From Candidatus Poribacteria bacterium (GTDB taxonomy: Bacteria > Poribacteria > WGA-4E > WGA-3G): DNA of 44,456 nucleotides. The notes under the pieces are model-generated. The model searched no databases. It saw nothing but the letters and a program-made list of their open reading frames with translations, and was not told the DNA's origin. The stretch lies in NCBI GenBank assembly GCA_009843785.1, contig VYCT01000025.1, positions 1-44,456 of the forward strand, read 5' to 3'. Below are positions 24,909-35,404 of the stretch, one piece after another (position 1 is the stretch's first letter; each line of letters opens with the position of its first letter). The position numbers were made by a program, and so were the translations under genes.

Positions 24909-24937
24909 ATTATAACAAAGGCTTTGCACAATGTCAA
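24909..24937 (-). promoter_or_regulatory. Perfect-consensus sigma70 promoter for the MoxR/VWA operon
   Basis: On the minus strand TTGACA (24932-24937) and TATAAT (24909-24914) are separated by exactly 17 bases, an ideal match. Transcription should start near 24902, about 65 bases before the ATG at 24835. It lies between the giant TPR gene and the cluster, showing that the cluster can be expressed on its own. Confidence 0.8.
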
Positions 24938-24971
24938 GACATTTTTGTAGAAAGGCTCTCTGATAAAACTA

Positions 24972-24998
24972 AAATGTTTATGGTGTTACTTATAGTGA
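24972..24998. repeat. 27-base direct repeat, copy 1 (downstream of giant TPR gene)
   Basis: This 27-mer ends TTACTTATAGTGA and matches 34054-34080 at 23 of 27 positions, in the same orientation. The two copies bracket the 2981-residue TPR gene: this one lies 27 bases beyond its stop, the other 84 bases before its start. Confidence 0.6.
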
Positions 24999-25024
24999 CG
25001 CACTTTAAGGCTAAAAAGGGTGCA

Positions 25025-28000
25025 TTATTTTCCTATGTCTATAATTTTCAAATCGTCAAACGGCTTGCCATCCGTGTCAGTAATCCGCAGGTAGAACCCC
25101 CAACTCGATGTCTCATTGCACACTTTGACGAGGATACTGTTTTTGCCGGACCTGAGCGTTACTGGGATAGTGCGCCGATCCATGACCGCGCCACGGTTCC
25201 GCCTACGATGCGCATACATCTTTTTCTCGTTAAGCCACACTTTGCCTTGGTCATCACTATCAAAGCGGAGTTGTGCCTTCCGCTCGGCAGGTGAAGTAAT
25301 AGTTACCCACGCATACGCGGTGCGCCAATTGACATCCTTGCCGAAATCGACAAAGCCATCAAGCATCCGATCGTTCAGTTTTTGCCAACTCACCTCTCCA
25401 TCTGCCCCGTCGTATTTTGCGGTTGTGTCAACTTGCACCGCATCTTCAGGGATGTAAACTGTGTTGTAGCCGACACCCTCTGTATTGTCAAACGGACCGA
25501 GGGTTAACCACGCGCTTTCAGCAATGAAACCGGCTTTGTTGATATAGGGCGCTGCCTTTTCTCTTAAACCGTGTTCTAAACAAAATTTAGCTAACGCAAG
25601 AAGGTTTTCAGACCGACTGATCAGTTTATCAGGCAAGGCATCTAACAGTTTATCCACTATTTCAACGTAGGGCTTTTTGTCCGCCGCACGTTTGCTCATT
25701 TCAGAGATACGCGACAGTAAAAGATCCTCGATATATACGAAGGTTCTTCCAGACTGATTTATCAGGTCTAAACTGCGCTTGAACTCTCGCAGTGCTGCTT
25801 CATACTGTCCGTTAGCAAGATATGCATGCCCCAACGTCAAAACGTAAGTCCAATCCGTTTGGCTTCCTGTGGCTGTTTTCGCGAATGCTAACGCCGTTTC
25901 CGGCATAATATTTTCCTTGAGAAGCTTTTCAGCGAGTTGCTGATATTCCGAAGCGTGTTGGTTCTGGTTTACCGCTTTCTGGCGAATTTCTAACCATTTC
26001 ATATAGGCAGGCGCAGCCTTTTCGGTATTCCCCGCTTCTCTGTAAGCGTCCCCCAACATTTTATACAGGACAGCACTCTTCTCCGTTTTCGCGCTCAGCT
26101 CTTCAAGGACAGCGATGCGTTTATCAAAGTGCGCTTCACCACTGTAGAGTTTCGAGATAGCGGTAACCGCTGCATCGTGTTCTGCGGGCGTGAGAGGCGC
26201 ATCTAATGCACGACGGTACACCGCCTCTGCCTTTGATAAGTCTGCCTGTTTCTTATGGGTATCTGCCAATTGGCTATACGACATATAAACGGTCGGTTCG
26301 AGAATGATCGCTTTTTCGTATGCGGCGGCAGCTTTCGTCAGTCGATCGGGTTTATCCTGTTGACGGATTTTTCGGTAAAGGTCGCCGATTACTTTGTACC
26401 ATTCGGCGTTTTTAGGTTGCAGTTCGCTGAGTTTCTCGTATTGTGCTATCCCTTCTTCAACCTTGCCGCTGGATACATAATCTTTAGCAAGCGCGAGGCG
26501 AGTATCGATGTCATCCGGATTTTCTTCGAGTTTCTTCAGTTGTTTAGGAATCCGCGTTTCGTAGAGGTTACCCTCACGGTGTATCTCCTTTATCGCTTTT
26601 TCTGCCGCTTGTTTCCTATGGCTATCTCTGCTAACATTTGCTATCTGCTGATATGCCTTGATAGCTGCCTCGTACTGTTCTGTGGCGCGGTAACTTTTCC
26701 CAAGCATTTCGTATAAGTATTCTTGTTCCCAATTAATGCCACCCCGTGACCTGCTTCCACTTATCACCACAGCATCTTTAAAGAACGTGATCGCCGGTGT
26801 ATACATTTCACCCTCAAAACAGATAGAACCGAGTGACATAAGAAGCCACAGATCCTGTTTTTTGGAGTTTGATGAAAGCGCGGTTTCACCTTGATTCAAA
26901 AGATCGTTTGCCAATTCGGGCTGCCCGCTTTTAGTCCAGGCAGCGGCAGCGTAATAAAAACCGCGAATATTACTCGGCTGCGCTTTGCAGAGTGCTTGAT
27001 ATGCCTCAGCCGCCTCCGCGTGCTTATCTTCGTTTCGATAAATCTCGGCGATCATTTCAAGGGCAGCGGGATTATTCGCATTCTCCTCAAGTTTCTTTTC
27101 AAAAAGTGCTTTTAATTCCGCCAGTGTCCTGTGACTTCTAAAGGCTTTAATCAGGCTGTCACGCTCTCTATCTCCACTGAACATAACGATAAAACCGGAG
27201 GAGCCATGCGTCATTGACCTGGAGTTTGAATCGGATTGAGACGCGGATTCATAGAGTTCTATCGCTAAATCGTTCTCACCGATCTGGACGTATTCTTGCA
27301 TCAGTTCAATAGCGATACGATTTCGCTCGTGATTTTGGGTGGTCATGTTGAGTGCCTGTTTGTAGGCACTGATCGCTTTTTCTGATTCACCCTTATTCCG
27401 ATAATGTCGCGCAAGTTCTGCTTGCATAGTAAACGTAAGCGTATCGTTCTTTTCCGCTTCCTTTAGTACCTCCTCCAACGTGCCTTGACGACGATAGAGA
27501 TGCATCAGCTGCCGCTCGGCATTCTCACGTTCCCAATCTCTGGTCGTCATTTCAAGTGCCTTCTTATAGGCAGCGACGGCTTCGTCCAGTTTACCTTGAT
27601 TGGAATAGTTGCGTGCCTGCTCCATTTGCATCTCAAATGTGAGTCCACCTTGCGCTTCCGCCTCCTTTAGCATCTCCTCAAGTTTCCCTTGGCGGCGATA
27701 AAGATTTATCAATTGCCGTTCAATGTTTTGCCGTTCTCCGTCATGTGCTGCGTATTGAAGGGCTTCTTGGAATGCTTTTTCGGCAGCATCAAGATCGTTT
27801 TTACGAAGATAAAGCTGCCCCAGCTCCTGGTAAACCCGTCCATCCCCTGGGGTGAGTTCAATCGCTTTTTGATAATGCGTGATGGCAGCGTCAACCTCAC
27901 CATCAGCAGCGTAGAGTTTCGCGAGGCGTGAGTAGTGGACACCAACCTTTGCCTCGTCGTCAATATATTTCTGCGCAAGTTCAATAGCGTCCCCGATTCT

Positions 28001-31000
28001 TCCCGCCTTCTGGTAAGCGTCGATAAACCCATCCTGATACCTTGTGTTTTCCGGGTCGACTTCAAGCAGAGCTTTCCAAACATCAATCGCCTTATCATGC
28101 TGATTTTGGCGTGAATAGAGCGTCGCAAGTTGCGATCTGGATTCAAGATCTTCCGGCATGACTTTCGCAATCTGCTCATAAATTTCTACAGCTTTCTCGA
28201 TTTGGTTGCGCCGCATGTATTGTTGCGCCATTGACCGCTGCATGCCAATGTTTGACACTTCTATTTTGCCGCTTGATTCCGGTGTCTCTGTTAATCCGTC
28301 GCGTCTCTGTTGAATTGTCATCAACTGTTCTTGTGCCCGTTCAAGGTAGTACTGTTGCACCGATGGATCGTTGATCACCTCGGTCAACAGCACTTCTGCA
28401 TCGTCCCACATTTCGTGTTCTACATACTTCCGCGCAATGTTTTCTTTTTCCCAGTAACGAGAGCCACCGCGCCGCATCAGTTGAAGTGTACCCATTTTAC
28501 GGAGAGCGTTTCGCGATGCCTCTTTCTCACCTTTTTGAGCATACGCACTACCGAGCTTCTCGTAAAGCCCCGGAAGTTGATACGCCTCCTGGGGATCAAC
28601 GTTCTGCGTCGCTGCTTCAAGCATACGGATTTCACGTTCGCGATCAGATTTACCACGGTAAGTATCCGCTAACGTATTCAACCATCGTAATCTCATCCTT
28701 GGGGGTGCGTCTTCAAGTAGCCTCTTAACAAGCGGGTCTGCCCCTTCGATATCGTCCGTCACAATCTTTAGGGTCGCAACGAAATAGCACAACGGTGGAC
28801 TAATTTTATCTTCGGGAAGTCTGGCCTCATACTCTTTTAGTAAGGTTTTTATTTCATCTAACGTTTCATCGAATTCTGCCATTTTCAAGACGACTTGTAC
28901 CTGTATTTCTGGGTTCTTGGTTCGCAGTTTATCGCGTAAGAGTTGAATCGCCTTATCGCGCTTACCTGATGCAACGTAGGCAGACACTAATTGTTGATAC
29001 GCTCTTTCCCAGTTTATCTCAACCATCTTTTCATAAATTTCAACCGCTGCTTTGGCATTGTTATTTCGGGTACACTCCTCTGCCGCCATGCGCGCAAAAT
29101 CGTAGCTCCTGCCATATCGGGGACCTGTTTCAAGCATCTCCTTCACGGTTGAAATCAATGTATTAACCTCTCCGGCTTTGAGGAAGGTTCTTATGACTTC
29201 CCAATAGTTGGGAGGCAGGGCATTTACGTTTTCCTTAAGGAGAATCACATATTGGGTAACAGCATTTTTCGCGCGACCACTCCGCTGCAACATCTCAGCG
29301 TACCGCTGGCGAGTCATACTGTCCGTGGGACGCAGGATAAGGGCTGCATCATAAGCGTCTGATGCCTTTTGGATCTGGTTCTGACTTTCGTAAAGCGACG
29401 CTAATCTGATATGCCCTTGGAATGACTTTGGATTTCTTTCTATTGCTTCAACTAACTTGGATTCGCGGTCCCTCGTGCCTGACGCGCGACCCGCCAGACG
29501 GACTGCCTGCTGCATATTCCGAGAATGGAACAGCTGCCCGTGCTGCCCGCGTTGGTTGGCGAACCGCAAGGCGCGTGTTGCGAGCCGGGCGGCATCCTGT
29601 CCACGTCCCAATGTGCTTAGATGCTGACTTAATTGCACAAGCAAATTCGGATCGCGCTCCCGCATCGCCAAAGTTGTCGCCCTCTGAGCAACAGCAATCG
29701 CATATTGTGTAAGACCTGTCTGTTGGAGTTTTTGTGAAAACTGATACAGTTCTCGCACGCCACTGGGTGAATTTAGAATCTTGGTTACCAACTCACGGAC
29801 ACTGACAGTATCGCCTGTATGCACCACAAGTTGTAGGGTTAGGTCGTAATACTGACGCCGGTTCCTCGCGTCTGCTTCAGTGAGTTCTTTGAGGAGTGCT
29901 AACGCCGTTTTAATCTCTCCGGTCTGGATAGAAACAAAAACGGTGTTGAGTTTAAGCGTCAGATCGTTTGGAAATTCCAGTTGTAACGTTGAGAGTATCT
30001 CCTGCGCTTCTTCCCGTCTGCCTTCCCACCAGTAACAATAACTCATCGCCAGAAGCGGATAGATACGATCTCGCCCTTGTGTTGTATCCAACTGCGCCTT
30101 AAATGTCGCGTACAACGCCTCTTGTTGATCGTTCATCCATAACTGGTTGAAAAACTGTTGCAGATACTCCAACCGGTTTTGATTATAGTAGAGGGTGGGC
30201 GATGGGTAGCCTGATTGAATCGGGGTATAGCCGCCGTAGGTGTAAGAGGAAGCACTCAGTGCAACGACGCGCCGCGCCCCTGTCGTACGCGGCTTGTTAC
30301 GCTCAGAGAACTTCCAATAGAGCGCAACCGCTTTGTCGATTTGCCCTTCACGGAGGTAAATGGTCGTGAGCTGCTCATAGAAACGCTGCTGCTGAGTGAG
30401 CTGCCCTGTCGTTGATATTGGAAATTGAGAGATAACTTTTTCTGCCGCGTCGGTCTTTCTCATCTGCATGAGTATATTAGCGAGTCTCGTATTATTACTA
30501 AGGTTCAGCACGTTTACATCTTTAAGTTCATCCAGCAGCTTTTCCGCATCTTTCGCTTTTCCGCTGTAAAAAAGTCTATTTGCATATTCTATGGTATACC
30601 AATGCCGTGCTTCTGGTGTCAAGCCCGACATTTCGTCAAACTGTTTTTTCAAAATATCATAATCGAGCTGCTGCTGCCTATTAAGCCGATCCAACTGCAT
30701 GACTTGATATGCCGAATTGTTCGGAGATATTGCGATCAGTTTTTCAGTAATTTCTGCTGTCTTCTCCAAATTATTCGTCAATGTGTAGAGTGCGCCAAGC
30801 AGTTCAAGCGTCTGCGTATCCTTCGGATTTGCCGCTGCGTTTGTCTCAAACTGTTCGACCAGTTCACTGAGTTGGTTGTCCTCTTCCATGATTGTCTTCA
30901 ACCGCGCGAGCGCGCCGGCTTGTGCCTCGTCAAAAGTGTTTGGCTGCCATACCTGAGCGGTCCTAACACCATACGGTTGTCTCTGAATGTTTTGACTAAT

Positions 31001-33970
31001 ATTGCGCGCAAGATTAAGTTTGTTCATCCCATAGTTCAACGGTGCTTGGCTCGTCATGATACTGGCACTTGAGTCGGTAGACGGTTTCGGCATCTGTAGG
31101 ATTCGCTGGAAGATCGGTTTCGCACGCGCGAATTCATTCATCTCAACCAGCATTGACCCGATTTGATATAAAACAATGTGCGATTTTGGACCCGTCGCCT
31201 TTTCTGCGGCGCGATCCAGCGAAAATAGTGCCTCTTCTACCAGACCGTGTTCGATGAGGAGTGTCGCAAGTTTTATCTCTGCTTCCAGTGGCTTATTTTT
31301 CGCATGTAACACTTTTGACCATGCCTGAATCGCCTCTTGTTGACGACCCATATCAAACAATAACTCGCCCAGCTTTTGCTGTTGAGCAGGCCCTGGGTGT
31401 GCCTTGACAAGGCGTTGTTGATAAGTCAGAGCATCCGCTATATCGCCAAGGTCAAAGTTAACCTTGACCAATCTCTCCAATAGTTCTGGATGTTCGCGAT
31501 CCCTATCTAATGCGCGTGCCAGTTGGAAGCGCGCACTTGGTAAATCTCCCTCTACTCGATAAAGTTCAGCGAGGGCTAAAACGGGTCCAATGCTTGATGT
31601 GTTGGATTTTGATAGCTGCTTGAGTTTTTCTTCAAACTCTCCATGCCGTCCTGAGTCGTAATAGACTTCAGAGAGTGGTTTCAGAAAGGCGAGTTTATCA
31701 CCTAAGTTATCGCTTAACTCCCAGCACCGCCAATATTGTGAAATCGCTTCTTGAAGGCGACCTGAAACTTTGTAAGTGTCTGCTAATTCCGAGCGAATGT
31801 CTATCGCTTCCGGACGCAGACGCAGCGCATCTTTGAGGCTATCAATCGCGGCTTCGTAATCCTCTGCCTGCTTGGCGATTTCCGCGAACATCTGATGGCC
31901 TTCCGGGTTGCGCGGACTATGCGCGACGATCTGTTTAGCAGCTGTTTTCGCGGCTTCTAAATCCATCGCGTTTAGATGGAGACGTGCGATGTGCGTGTAG
32001 TATTCTCGCGCATTCGTACTGTCAATATCTACTAAACCCGTGTAGATCGCATTCGCATCATCACGCTTACCTTGTTTGACATAAATCTCCGCGAGCCATC
32101 GGTTCACAGTTACATCGTCAGGACGGAGTGCTTTCGCTTTCAAAAGCACTTCAAGGGCATAGGTGATATTCTCCAACTTCAAATACATCTTCGTGAGTCT
32201 TTTATGCTTCGCGAAGATGTCGGCATCAGAGATGCCCGGTTTCTCAAGTGCCACCTCCATCATCTCAATGTGATCTACAAGTGTCCCTTGCCGCCGATAG
32301 AGTTCGATGCGTTGGTCGTCCATCTGTTCAGCGAAAAACTCGTTCGGTGCGAGTTTTATGGCTTTCGTGTATTCTGTTATTGCTGCGTCGTACGCCTTGT
32401 TCTGCATGAGGCGTTTCGCCAATGCCTCGCGATAACGATATGCCTCCGGCATCAGCTCCACCGCTTTACGACTCGCAGTGAGTGCTTCAGTGCCGAAGTC
32501 TTTCGTATCCAGCAGCTGCGCCAAGCGATCGTAATTCTCAGCAATCCCTTTTTCACCAGCAACTATCTGATTCCATGTTTCAATCGCCTGCTCGCGACTG
32601 CCTTGGCGGATGTAAAACTCACCGAAATATTCAATATAATCCAGATTATCGGGTGCCAGTGAAATCGCCTTTTGATATGAAGCAACGGCATCCTCTGTCC
32701 ATTCATGCCCGGTGTAAATTTCGGCAAGAATGAGATATGTGCTTGCATTTTCTGGATCGCTGTCAATCATTCGTTGATAAGCTGATTTCGCTTTGCCTTC
32801 GTCCTGAAGTTCCAAGTATAACTTGCCGAGTTCGCGGTAGATACCAAAATCGTCAGGTTGTTGTTCGCTGAGTACTTCGTATGCCGCCGCAGCGTCCTCC
32901 AATTTCTCGGCACTGCGGAGCGCAGCAATCAAGTTTAGCCGTAGTTCGGCATCCGTCGGAGCCAGTTCTAATCCCTTTTGATATGCTGTAATTCCTTCAT
33001 CAAGCTGCTGGTTCTCAATATATGCAGAAGCCTGCAAACCGATAAGTTCCGGATCATTCGGGACTGCCTCAAGTTTGCCTTGATAGTACGCGATTAAGCC
33101 CTTCCAATCTGCATCGGCGGCATAAATTCCAATGATACGGTGTTGCAGGTCCTTTCGGAGCCAATTACCCGGAGCCGTTAACGCCAATGCAGCATCGTAG
33201 CGCGCTCGCGCTGCCTCGTAATCCCCTGTGTCTTCGTGAATCTTGCCAATCTCTCGCAGACTGAGACAGACGCGATACGGGTCATCTTTTTTTATCTCGG
33301 TGATTGCTTCATGCTGTGCGATGGCTTGTGGGTACAGTTCCTGCTCCCGGAAGAGGTCGGCGAGTTCAATACGGGCAAAAATGTTCTGCGGATCCAATTC
33401 GGCGATTTTCGTCCATGTTGTGATCGCGGCATCCACCCGATCCTGATGAAAATAGGCGCGACCAAGTGTTTTATAAATCGCGGTCCGATCATCAGGTGTC
33501 GCAGCTACCGTTTGCTCTGACAATGCTGCTGCTTTCGTCAGTGCGTTGATGGCTTGCTCATATTGACGTTTTGTTGTATAGATGTGTCCGAGTGCGAAAT
33601 GCGGATAGTAATCGTTTGGAGAGAGCGTAACAGCGCGTTGATATGCTTTAATGGCTTCCGTATCTTTTCCAAGGCGTTTGTGGATATGTCCCAAGATAAG
33701 TTGGAGGTTTGGCGCGTCAGGTTTCGCTGCGGCTTCTGCCTGATAATCGACGACCATCGCATCTAAACCGGCACCTTCAAGGTAAAACTGGTAGAGTCGA
33801 TCAAATGTGCTTCCCTCTTTCGGTTTACGATTCAGCATCTGCTTATAACGCTCAATAATTTGTGCCTCGTCTGTTTCATTTTGTGCGACGGTGATGGTTG
33901 TGAGACACAAGGTGTAGGCTATAAGGGACACTATGAACACACTAATTACGCATTTTTCTCGTTTGGACAT
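25025..33970 (-). CDS. Giant exported TPR protein with C-terminal jelly-roll-like module
   Basis: The 2981-residue protein starts with a signal peptide (cleavage near VAQ-NE, residue 30). It consists almost wholly of TPR units with recurring A-x-x-x-Y-x-x-A and L-x-P patterns from about residue 40 to 2750, several dozen in all. One non-TPR stretch near 1235-1265 is rich in Tyr, Pro and Ser. The last 190 residues form a beta-sandwich module with FDSDDQGKVWLN, like glycoside-hydrolase-2/PA14-type sugar-binding jelly rolls, closely matching the end of the WD40 protein at 40304-43273. TPR proteins are scaffolds; a periplasmic or surface site and a carbohydrate or protein ligand are inferred. An ideal AAGGAGGT lies six bases before the ATG. 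It is a paralogue of the adjacent interrupted TPR gene. Confidence 0.9.
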   Translation of the reverse strand: MSKREKCVISVFIVSLIAYTLCLTTITVAQNETDEAQIIERYKQMLNRKPKEGSTFDRLYQFYLEGAGLDAMVVDYQAEAAAKPDAPNLQLILGHIHKRLGKDTEAIKAYQRAVTLSPNDYYPHFALGHIYTTKRQYEQAINALTKAAALSEQTVAATPDDRTAIYKTLGRAYFHQDRVDAAITTWTKIAELDPQNIFARIELADLFREQELYPQAIAQHEAITEIKKDDPYRVCLSLREIGKIHEDTGDYEAARARYDAALALTAPGNWLRKDLQHRIIGIYAADADWKGLIAYYQGKLEAVPNDPELIGLQASAYIENQQLDEGITAYQKGLELAPTDAELRLNLIAALRSAEKLEDAAAAYEVLSEQQPDDFGIYRELGKLYLELQDEGKAKSAYQRMIDSDPENASTYLILAEIYTGHEWTEDAVASYQKAISLAPDNLDYIEYFGEFYIRQGSREQAIETWNQIVAGEKGIAENYDRLAQLLDTKDFGTEALTASRKAVELMPEAYRYREALAKRLMQNKAYDAAITEYTKAIKLAPNEFFAEQMDDQRIELYRRQGTLVDHIEMMEVALEKPGISDADIFAKHKRLTKMYLKLENITYALEVLLKAKALRPDDVTVNRWLAEIYVKQGKRDDANAIYTGLVDIDSTNAREYYTHIARLHLNAMDLEAAKTAAKQIVAHSPRNPEGHQMFAEIAKQAEDYEAAIDSLKDALRLRPEAIDIRSELADTYKVSGRLQEAISQYWRCWELSDNLGDKLAFLKPLSEVYYDSGRHGEFEEKLKQLSKSNTSSIGPVLALAELYRVEGDLPSARFQLARALDRDREHPELLERLVKVNFDLGDIADALTYQQRLVKAHPGPAQQQKLGELLFDMGRQQEAIQAWSKVLHAKNKPLEAEIKLATLLIEHGLVEEALFSLDRAAEKATGPKSHIVLYQIGSMLVEMNEFARAKPIFQRILQMPKPSTDSSASIMTSQAPLNYGMNKLNLARNISQNIQRQPYGVRTAQVWQPNTFDEAQAGALARLKTIMEEDNQLSELVEQFETNAAANPKDTQTLELLGALYTLTNNLEKTAEITEKLIAISPNNSAYQVMQLDRLNRQQQLDYDILKKQFDEMSGLTPEARHWYTIEYANRLFYSGKAKDAEKLLDELKDVNVLNLSNNTRLANILMQMRKTDAAEKVISQFPISTTGQLTQQQRFYEQLTTIYLREGQIDKAVALYWKFSERNKPRTTGARRVVALSASSYTYGGYTPIQSGYPSPTLYYNQNRLEYLQQFFNQLWMNDQQEALYATFKAQLDTTQGRDRIYPLLAMSYCYWWEGRREEAQEILSTLQLEFPNDLTLKLNTVFVSIQTGEIKTALALLKELTEADARNRRQYYDLTLQLVVHTGDTVSVRELVTKILNSPSGVRELYQFSQKLQQTGLTQYAIAVAQRATTLAMRERDPNLLVQLSQHLSTLGRGQDAARLATRALRFANQRGQHGQLFHSRNMQQAVRLAGRASGTRDRESKLVEAIERNPKSFQGHIRLASLYESQNQIQKASDAYDAALILRPTDSMTRQRYAEMLQRSGRAKNAVTQYVILLKENVNALPPNYWEVIRTFLKAGEVNTLISTVKEMLETGPRYGRSYDFARMAAEECTRNNNAKAAVEIYEKMVEINWERAYQQLVSAYVASGKRDKAIQLLRDKLRTKNPEIQVQVVLKMAEFDETLDEIKTLLKEYEARLPEDKISPPLCYFVATLKIVTDDIEGADPLVKRLLEDAPPRMRLRWLNTLADTYRGKSDREREIRMLEAATQNVDPQEAYQLPGLYEKLGSAYAQKGEKEASRNALRKMGTLQLMRRGGSRYWEKENIARKYVEHEMWDDAEVLLTEVINDPSVQQYYLERAQEQLMTIQQRRDGLTETPESSGKIEVSNIGMQRSMAQQYMRRNQIEKAVEIYEQIAKVMPEDLESRSQLATLYSRQNQHDKAIDVWKALLEVDPENTRYQDGFIDAYQKAGRIGDAIELAQKYIDDEAKVGVHYSRLAKLYAADGEVDAAITHYQKAIELTPGDGRVYQELGQLYLRKNDLDAAEKAFQEALQYAAHDGERQNIERQLINLYRRQGKLEEMLKEAEAQGGLTFEMQMEQARNYSNQGKLDEAVAAYKKALEMTTRDWERENAERQLMHLYRRQGTLEEVLKEAEKNDTLTFTMQAELARHYRNKGESEKAISAYKQALNMTTQNHERNRIAIELMQEYVQIGENDLAIELYESASQSDSNSRSMTHGSSGFIVMFSGDRERDSLIKAFRSHRTLAELKALFEKKLEENANNPAALEMIAEIYRNEDKHAEAAEAYQALCKAQPSNIRGFYYAAAAWTKSGQPELANDLLNQGETALSSNSKKQDLWLLMSLGSICFEGEMYTPAITFFKDAVVISGSRSRGGINWEQEYLYEMLGKSYRATEQYEAAIKAYQQIANVSRDSHRKQAAEKAIKEIHREGNLYETRIPKQLKKLEENPDDIDTRLALAKDYVSSGKVEEGIAQYEKLSELQPKNAEWYKVIGDLYRKIRQQDKPDRLTKAAAAYEKAIILEPTVYMSYSQLADTHKKQADLSKAEAVYRRALDAPLTPAEHDAAVTAISKLYSGEAHFDKRIAVLEELSAKTEKSAVLYKMLGDAYREAGNTEKAAPAYMKWLEIRQKAVNQNQHASEYQQLAEKLLKENIMPETALAFAKTATGSQTDWTYVLTLGHAYLANGQYEAALREFKRSLDLINQSGRTFVYIEDLLLSRISEMSKRAADKKPYVEIVDKLLDALPDKLISRSENLLALAKFCLEHGLREKAAPYINKAGFIAESAWLTLGPFDNTEGVGYNTVYIPEDAVQVDTTAKYDGADGEVSWQKLNDRMLDGFVDFGKDVNWRTAYAWVTITSPAERKAQLRFDSDDQGKVWLNEKKMYAHRRRNRGAVMDRRTIPVTLRSGKNSILVKVCNETSSWGFYLRITDTDGKPFDDLKIIDIGK

Positions 33971-34053
33971 GAAGGTACCTCCTTAAGGCGATAGGCAGCA
34001 TTGAAAAAAGTTAGGTTTCCGATGGTTTTCTGTTGCTTTCCAAAAACGGTTTT

Positions 34054-34080
34054 AAATGTTTGTCGGTTTACTTATAGTGA
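34054..34080. repeat. 27-base direct repeat, copy 2 (upstream of giant TPR gene)
   Basis: This copy matches 24972-24998 at 23 of 27 bases, with the last 13 (TTACTTATAGTGA) identical. See that copy for the bracketing arrangement. Confidence 0.6.
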
Positions 34081-34188
34081 ACGTGAGTTTGATAAATAAT
34101 TGACTAATTTTAGGGCTAACGCAAACTTTCCACTGAAAGGCGTGCGTTGATATATGTTACAGATTGATTTATAGCCCATCTTACTCTA

Positions 34189-34216
34189 ATTATAGAGATG
34201 AAATCGGAAAAGTTAA
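34189..34216 (-). promoter_or_regulatory. Weak promoter candidate for giant TPR gene
   Basis: TATAAT (34189-34194) is a perfect -10, but the -35 (TTAACT, 34211-34216) is poor and the spacer is 16 bases. The long leader makes this tentative. Confidence 0.3.
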
Positions 34217-34309
34217 GGGTAAAAGTCATATTTTTCCGAATTTCACGAAAAATACGTGCTGTGATTGTCCAATGAGCGGTTCTGGACCAGAAAATATTTG
34301 ATGAGCGCG

Positions 34310-35386
34310 CTATTCAACAGTAGGCTTGCGTTGCGTAGTTTTCCGCTTTGAAACCACTCGGTTCTTCAGTTCCAAAAAAGCACGCCGTCGTTTAATCTTC
34401 TTTAGTTGTTGCTCTGCTTGTCTCCGAGTCCACGGTCGTACTGAAAAATCGTTAAGAAGGTCGGTCCACAAGGCTTCGGCATCTGCTAACATGTCGTGTT
34501 GAGCATATATCTTGGCAACTTCCTCTTTCTCCAGGTAGCGTACACTGCGTTGCGAAAGGCGGAGTGCCCCCATCTTGAGAAGGGTGTTCTGTGCCTTCTC
34601 TTTCTCGCCTTTGTGGGCGTATGCCATAGCAAGTTTCCGATAAGTCTCCGAAAGTCTGCTGGAAGTCTTCGGATCAACACTCTCAACAGCAGATTCGAGT
34701 AGGCGGAGTTCCCATTCCCGGTCGCCTGCGACTCGGTATGCTTCCGCGAGTCTGTTCATCCACGATAGTCGCCGTGCGGCAGGTAAGACTTTAAGAAGTC
34801 GATTAATTAGCGGTTTCGCTTCTTCAAAGTTATTTGCTGCAACCTTCATTGAAGCAACGAGATACAGCAGTGCTGGATCCGCTGGCTTCTCAGCAAGTTT
34901 TGTTGCATATTCTGCTGTCAAGTCTTCTAATTCACTGGAACCCCAATAAAGTTCGGTGAGTTTTAATACAGTCTCCACTTGTGACGCAGTGCTCCCAGTC
35001 GCTAACCTGCCGCGCAAAAGTTGGATTGCCTTCTCACGTTCTCCAGCGGCAACATAGGCAGATGCAAGGTCTTGATACGTGTGGGTCCGGTTTGGATAAA
35101 CTTCAATAAACTTCTCGTAAATTTCGACTGCCGCTTCAGGGTTGTCCCCTCTGACACACGCCCGTGCTACGCTACGCGCGAATTGTTGCCCGAAATTTTG
35201 TCCCACAGATGGCACAATCATCTCCTTCGCGAGTGAAACGAGTTCATCAATTTTTTCCGCTTGGATGAAGGTTCCTATTATCTCCACATACTCCAAATAG
35301 TTGTGGGCAAGGACATTTGGGTTTTCCTTGAAAAGCACCATATACTGGTCAACAGCATCTTTTGCTTGTCCAGTCCTCTGTAACAT
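34310..35386 (-). pseudogene. C-terminal part of second TPR protein, cut off by in-frame stop
   Basis: This 358-codon frame is TPR sequence in the same frame as the 1570-codon frame upstream (35402-40114), separated from it only by one TGA and five codons. Its first residues (MLQRTGQAKDAV) align with MLQRSGRAKNAV inside the intact giant paralogue, so the natural protein runs through the stop. The ATG here has no ribosome site and is an internal Met. The frame ends near the region equivalent to residue about 1930 of the giant protein with a basic tail (KRKTTQRK). The remaining TPRs and jelly-roll module of the paralogue are absent. It is translated only by readthrough or reinitiation, or not at all. 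Confidence 0.75.
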
Positions 35387-35401
35387 CTGGGCGTAGCGGT
35401 A

Positions 35402-35404
35402 TCA
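35402..35404 (-). other. In-frame TGA codon splitting the second TPR gene
   Basis: On the minus strand the codons read ACC TGA TAC CGC TAC GCC CAG ATG, where the paralogue has Thr-Arg-Gln-Arg-Tyr-Ala-Glu-Met. The TGA sits where Arg is expected, so a CGA to TGA transition is the simplest cause. Frame and homology continue unbroken on both sides. TGA ends normal genes elsewhere here (9434-9436, 11929-11931, 43431-43433). Confidence 0.85.

Larger units (their letters stand above)
33971..34309 (-). other. Upstream region of the giant TPR gene
   Basis: This 339-base gap holds the AAGGAGGT ribosome site (33977-33984) and the second copy of a 27-base direct repeat (34054-34080). A weak promoter candidate on the minus strand has TTAACT at 34211-34216, a 16-base spacer and TATAAT at 34189-34194. 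If used, it gives a leader of roughly 210 bases. No gene is seen in it. Confidence 0.4.

Noticed and set aside
30425-31072. Long plus-strand frames inside the TPR genes (also 32072-32662, 38180-38566)
   Set aside because: They lie antisense to well-supported TPR coding sequence and have no domain; they arise from codon bias in repeats.
35384-35386. Independent start for the 358-codon TPR frame
   Set aside because: There is no ribosome site, and homology to the paralogue continues upstream past the ATG to and through the TGA.
35402-35404. TGA as selenocysteine or reassigned sense codon
   Set aside because: The aligned residue is Arg in a structural TPR repeat, no selenocysteine insertion hairpin was evident, and TGA ends several other genes in the window.
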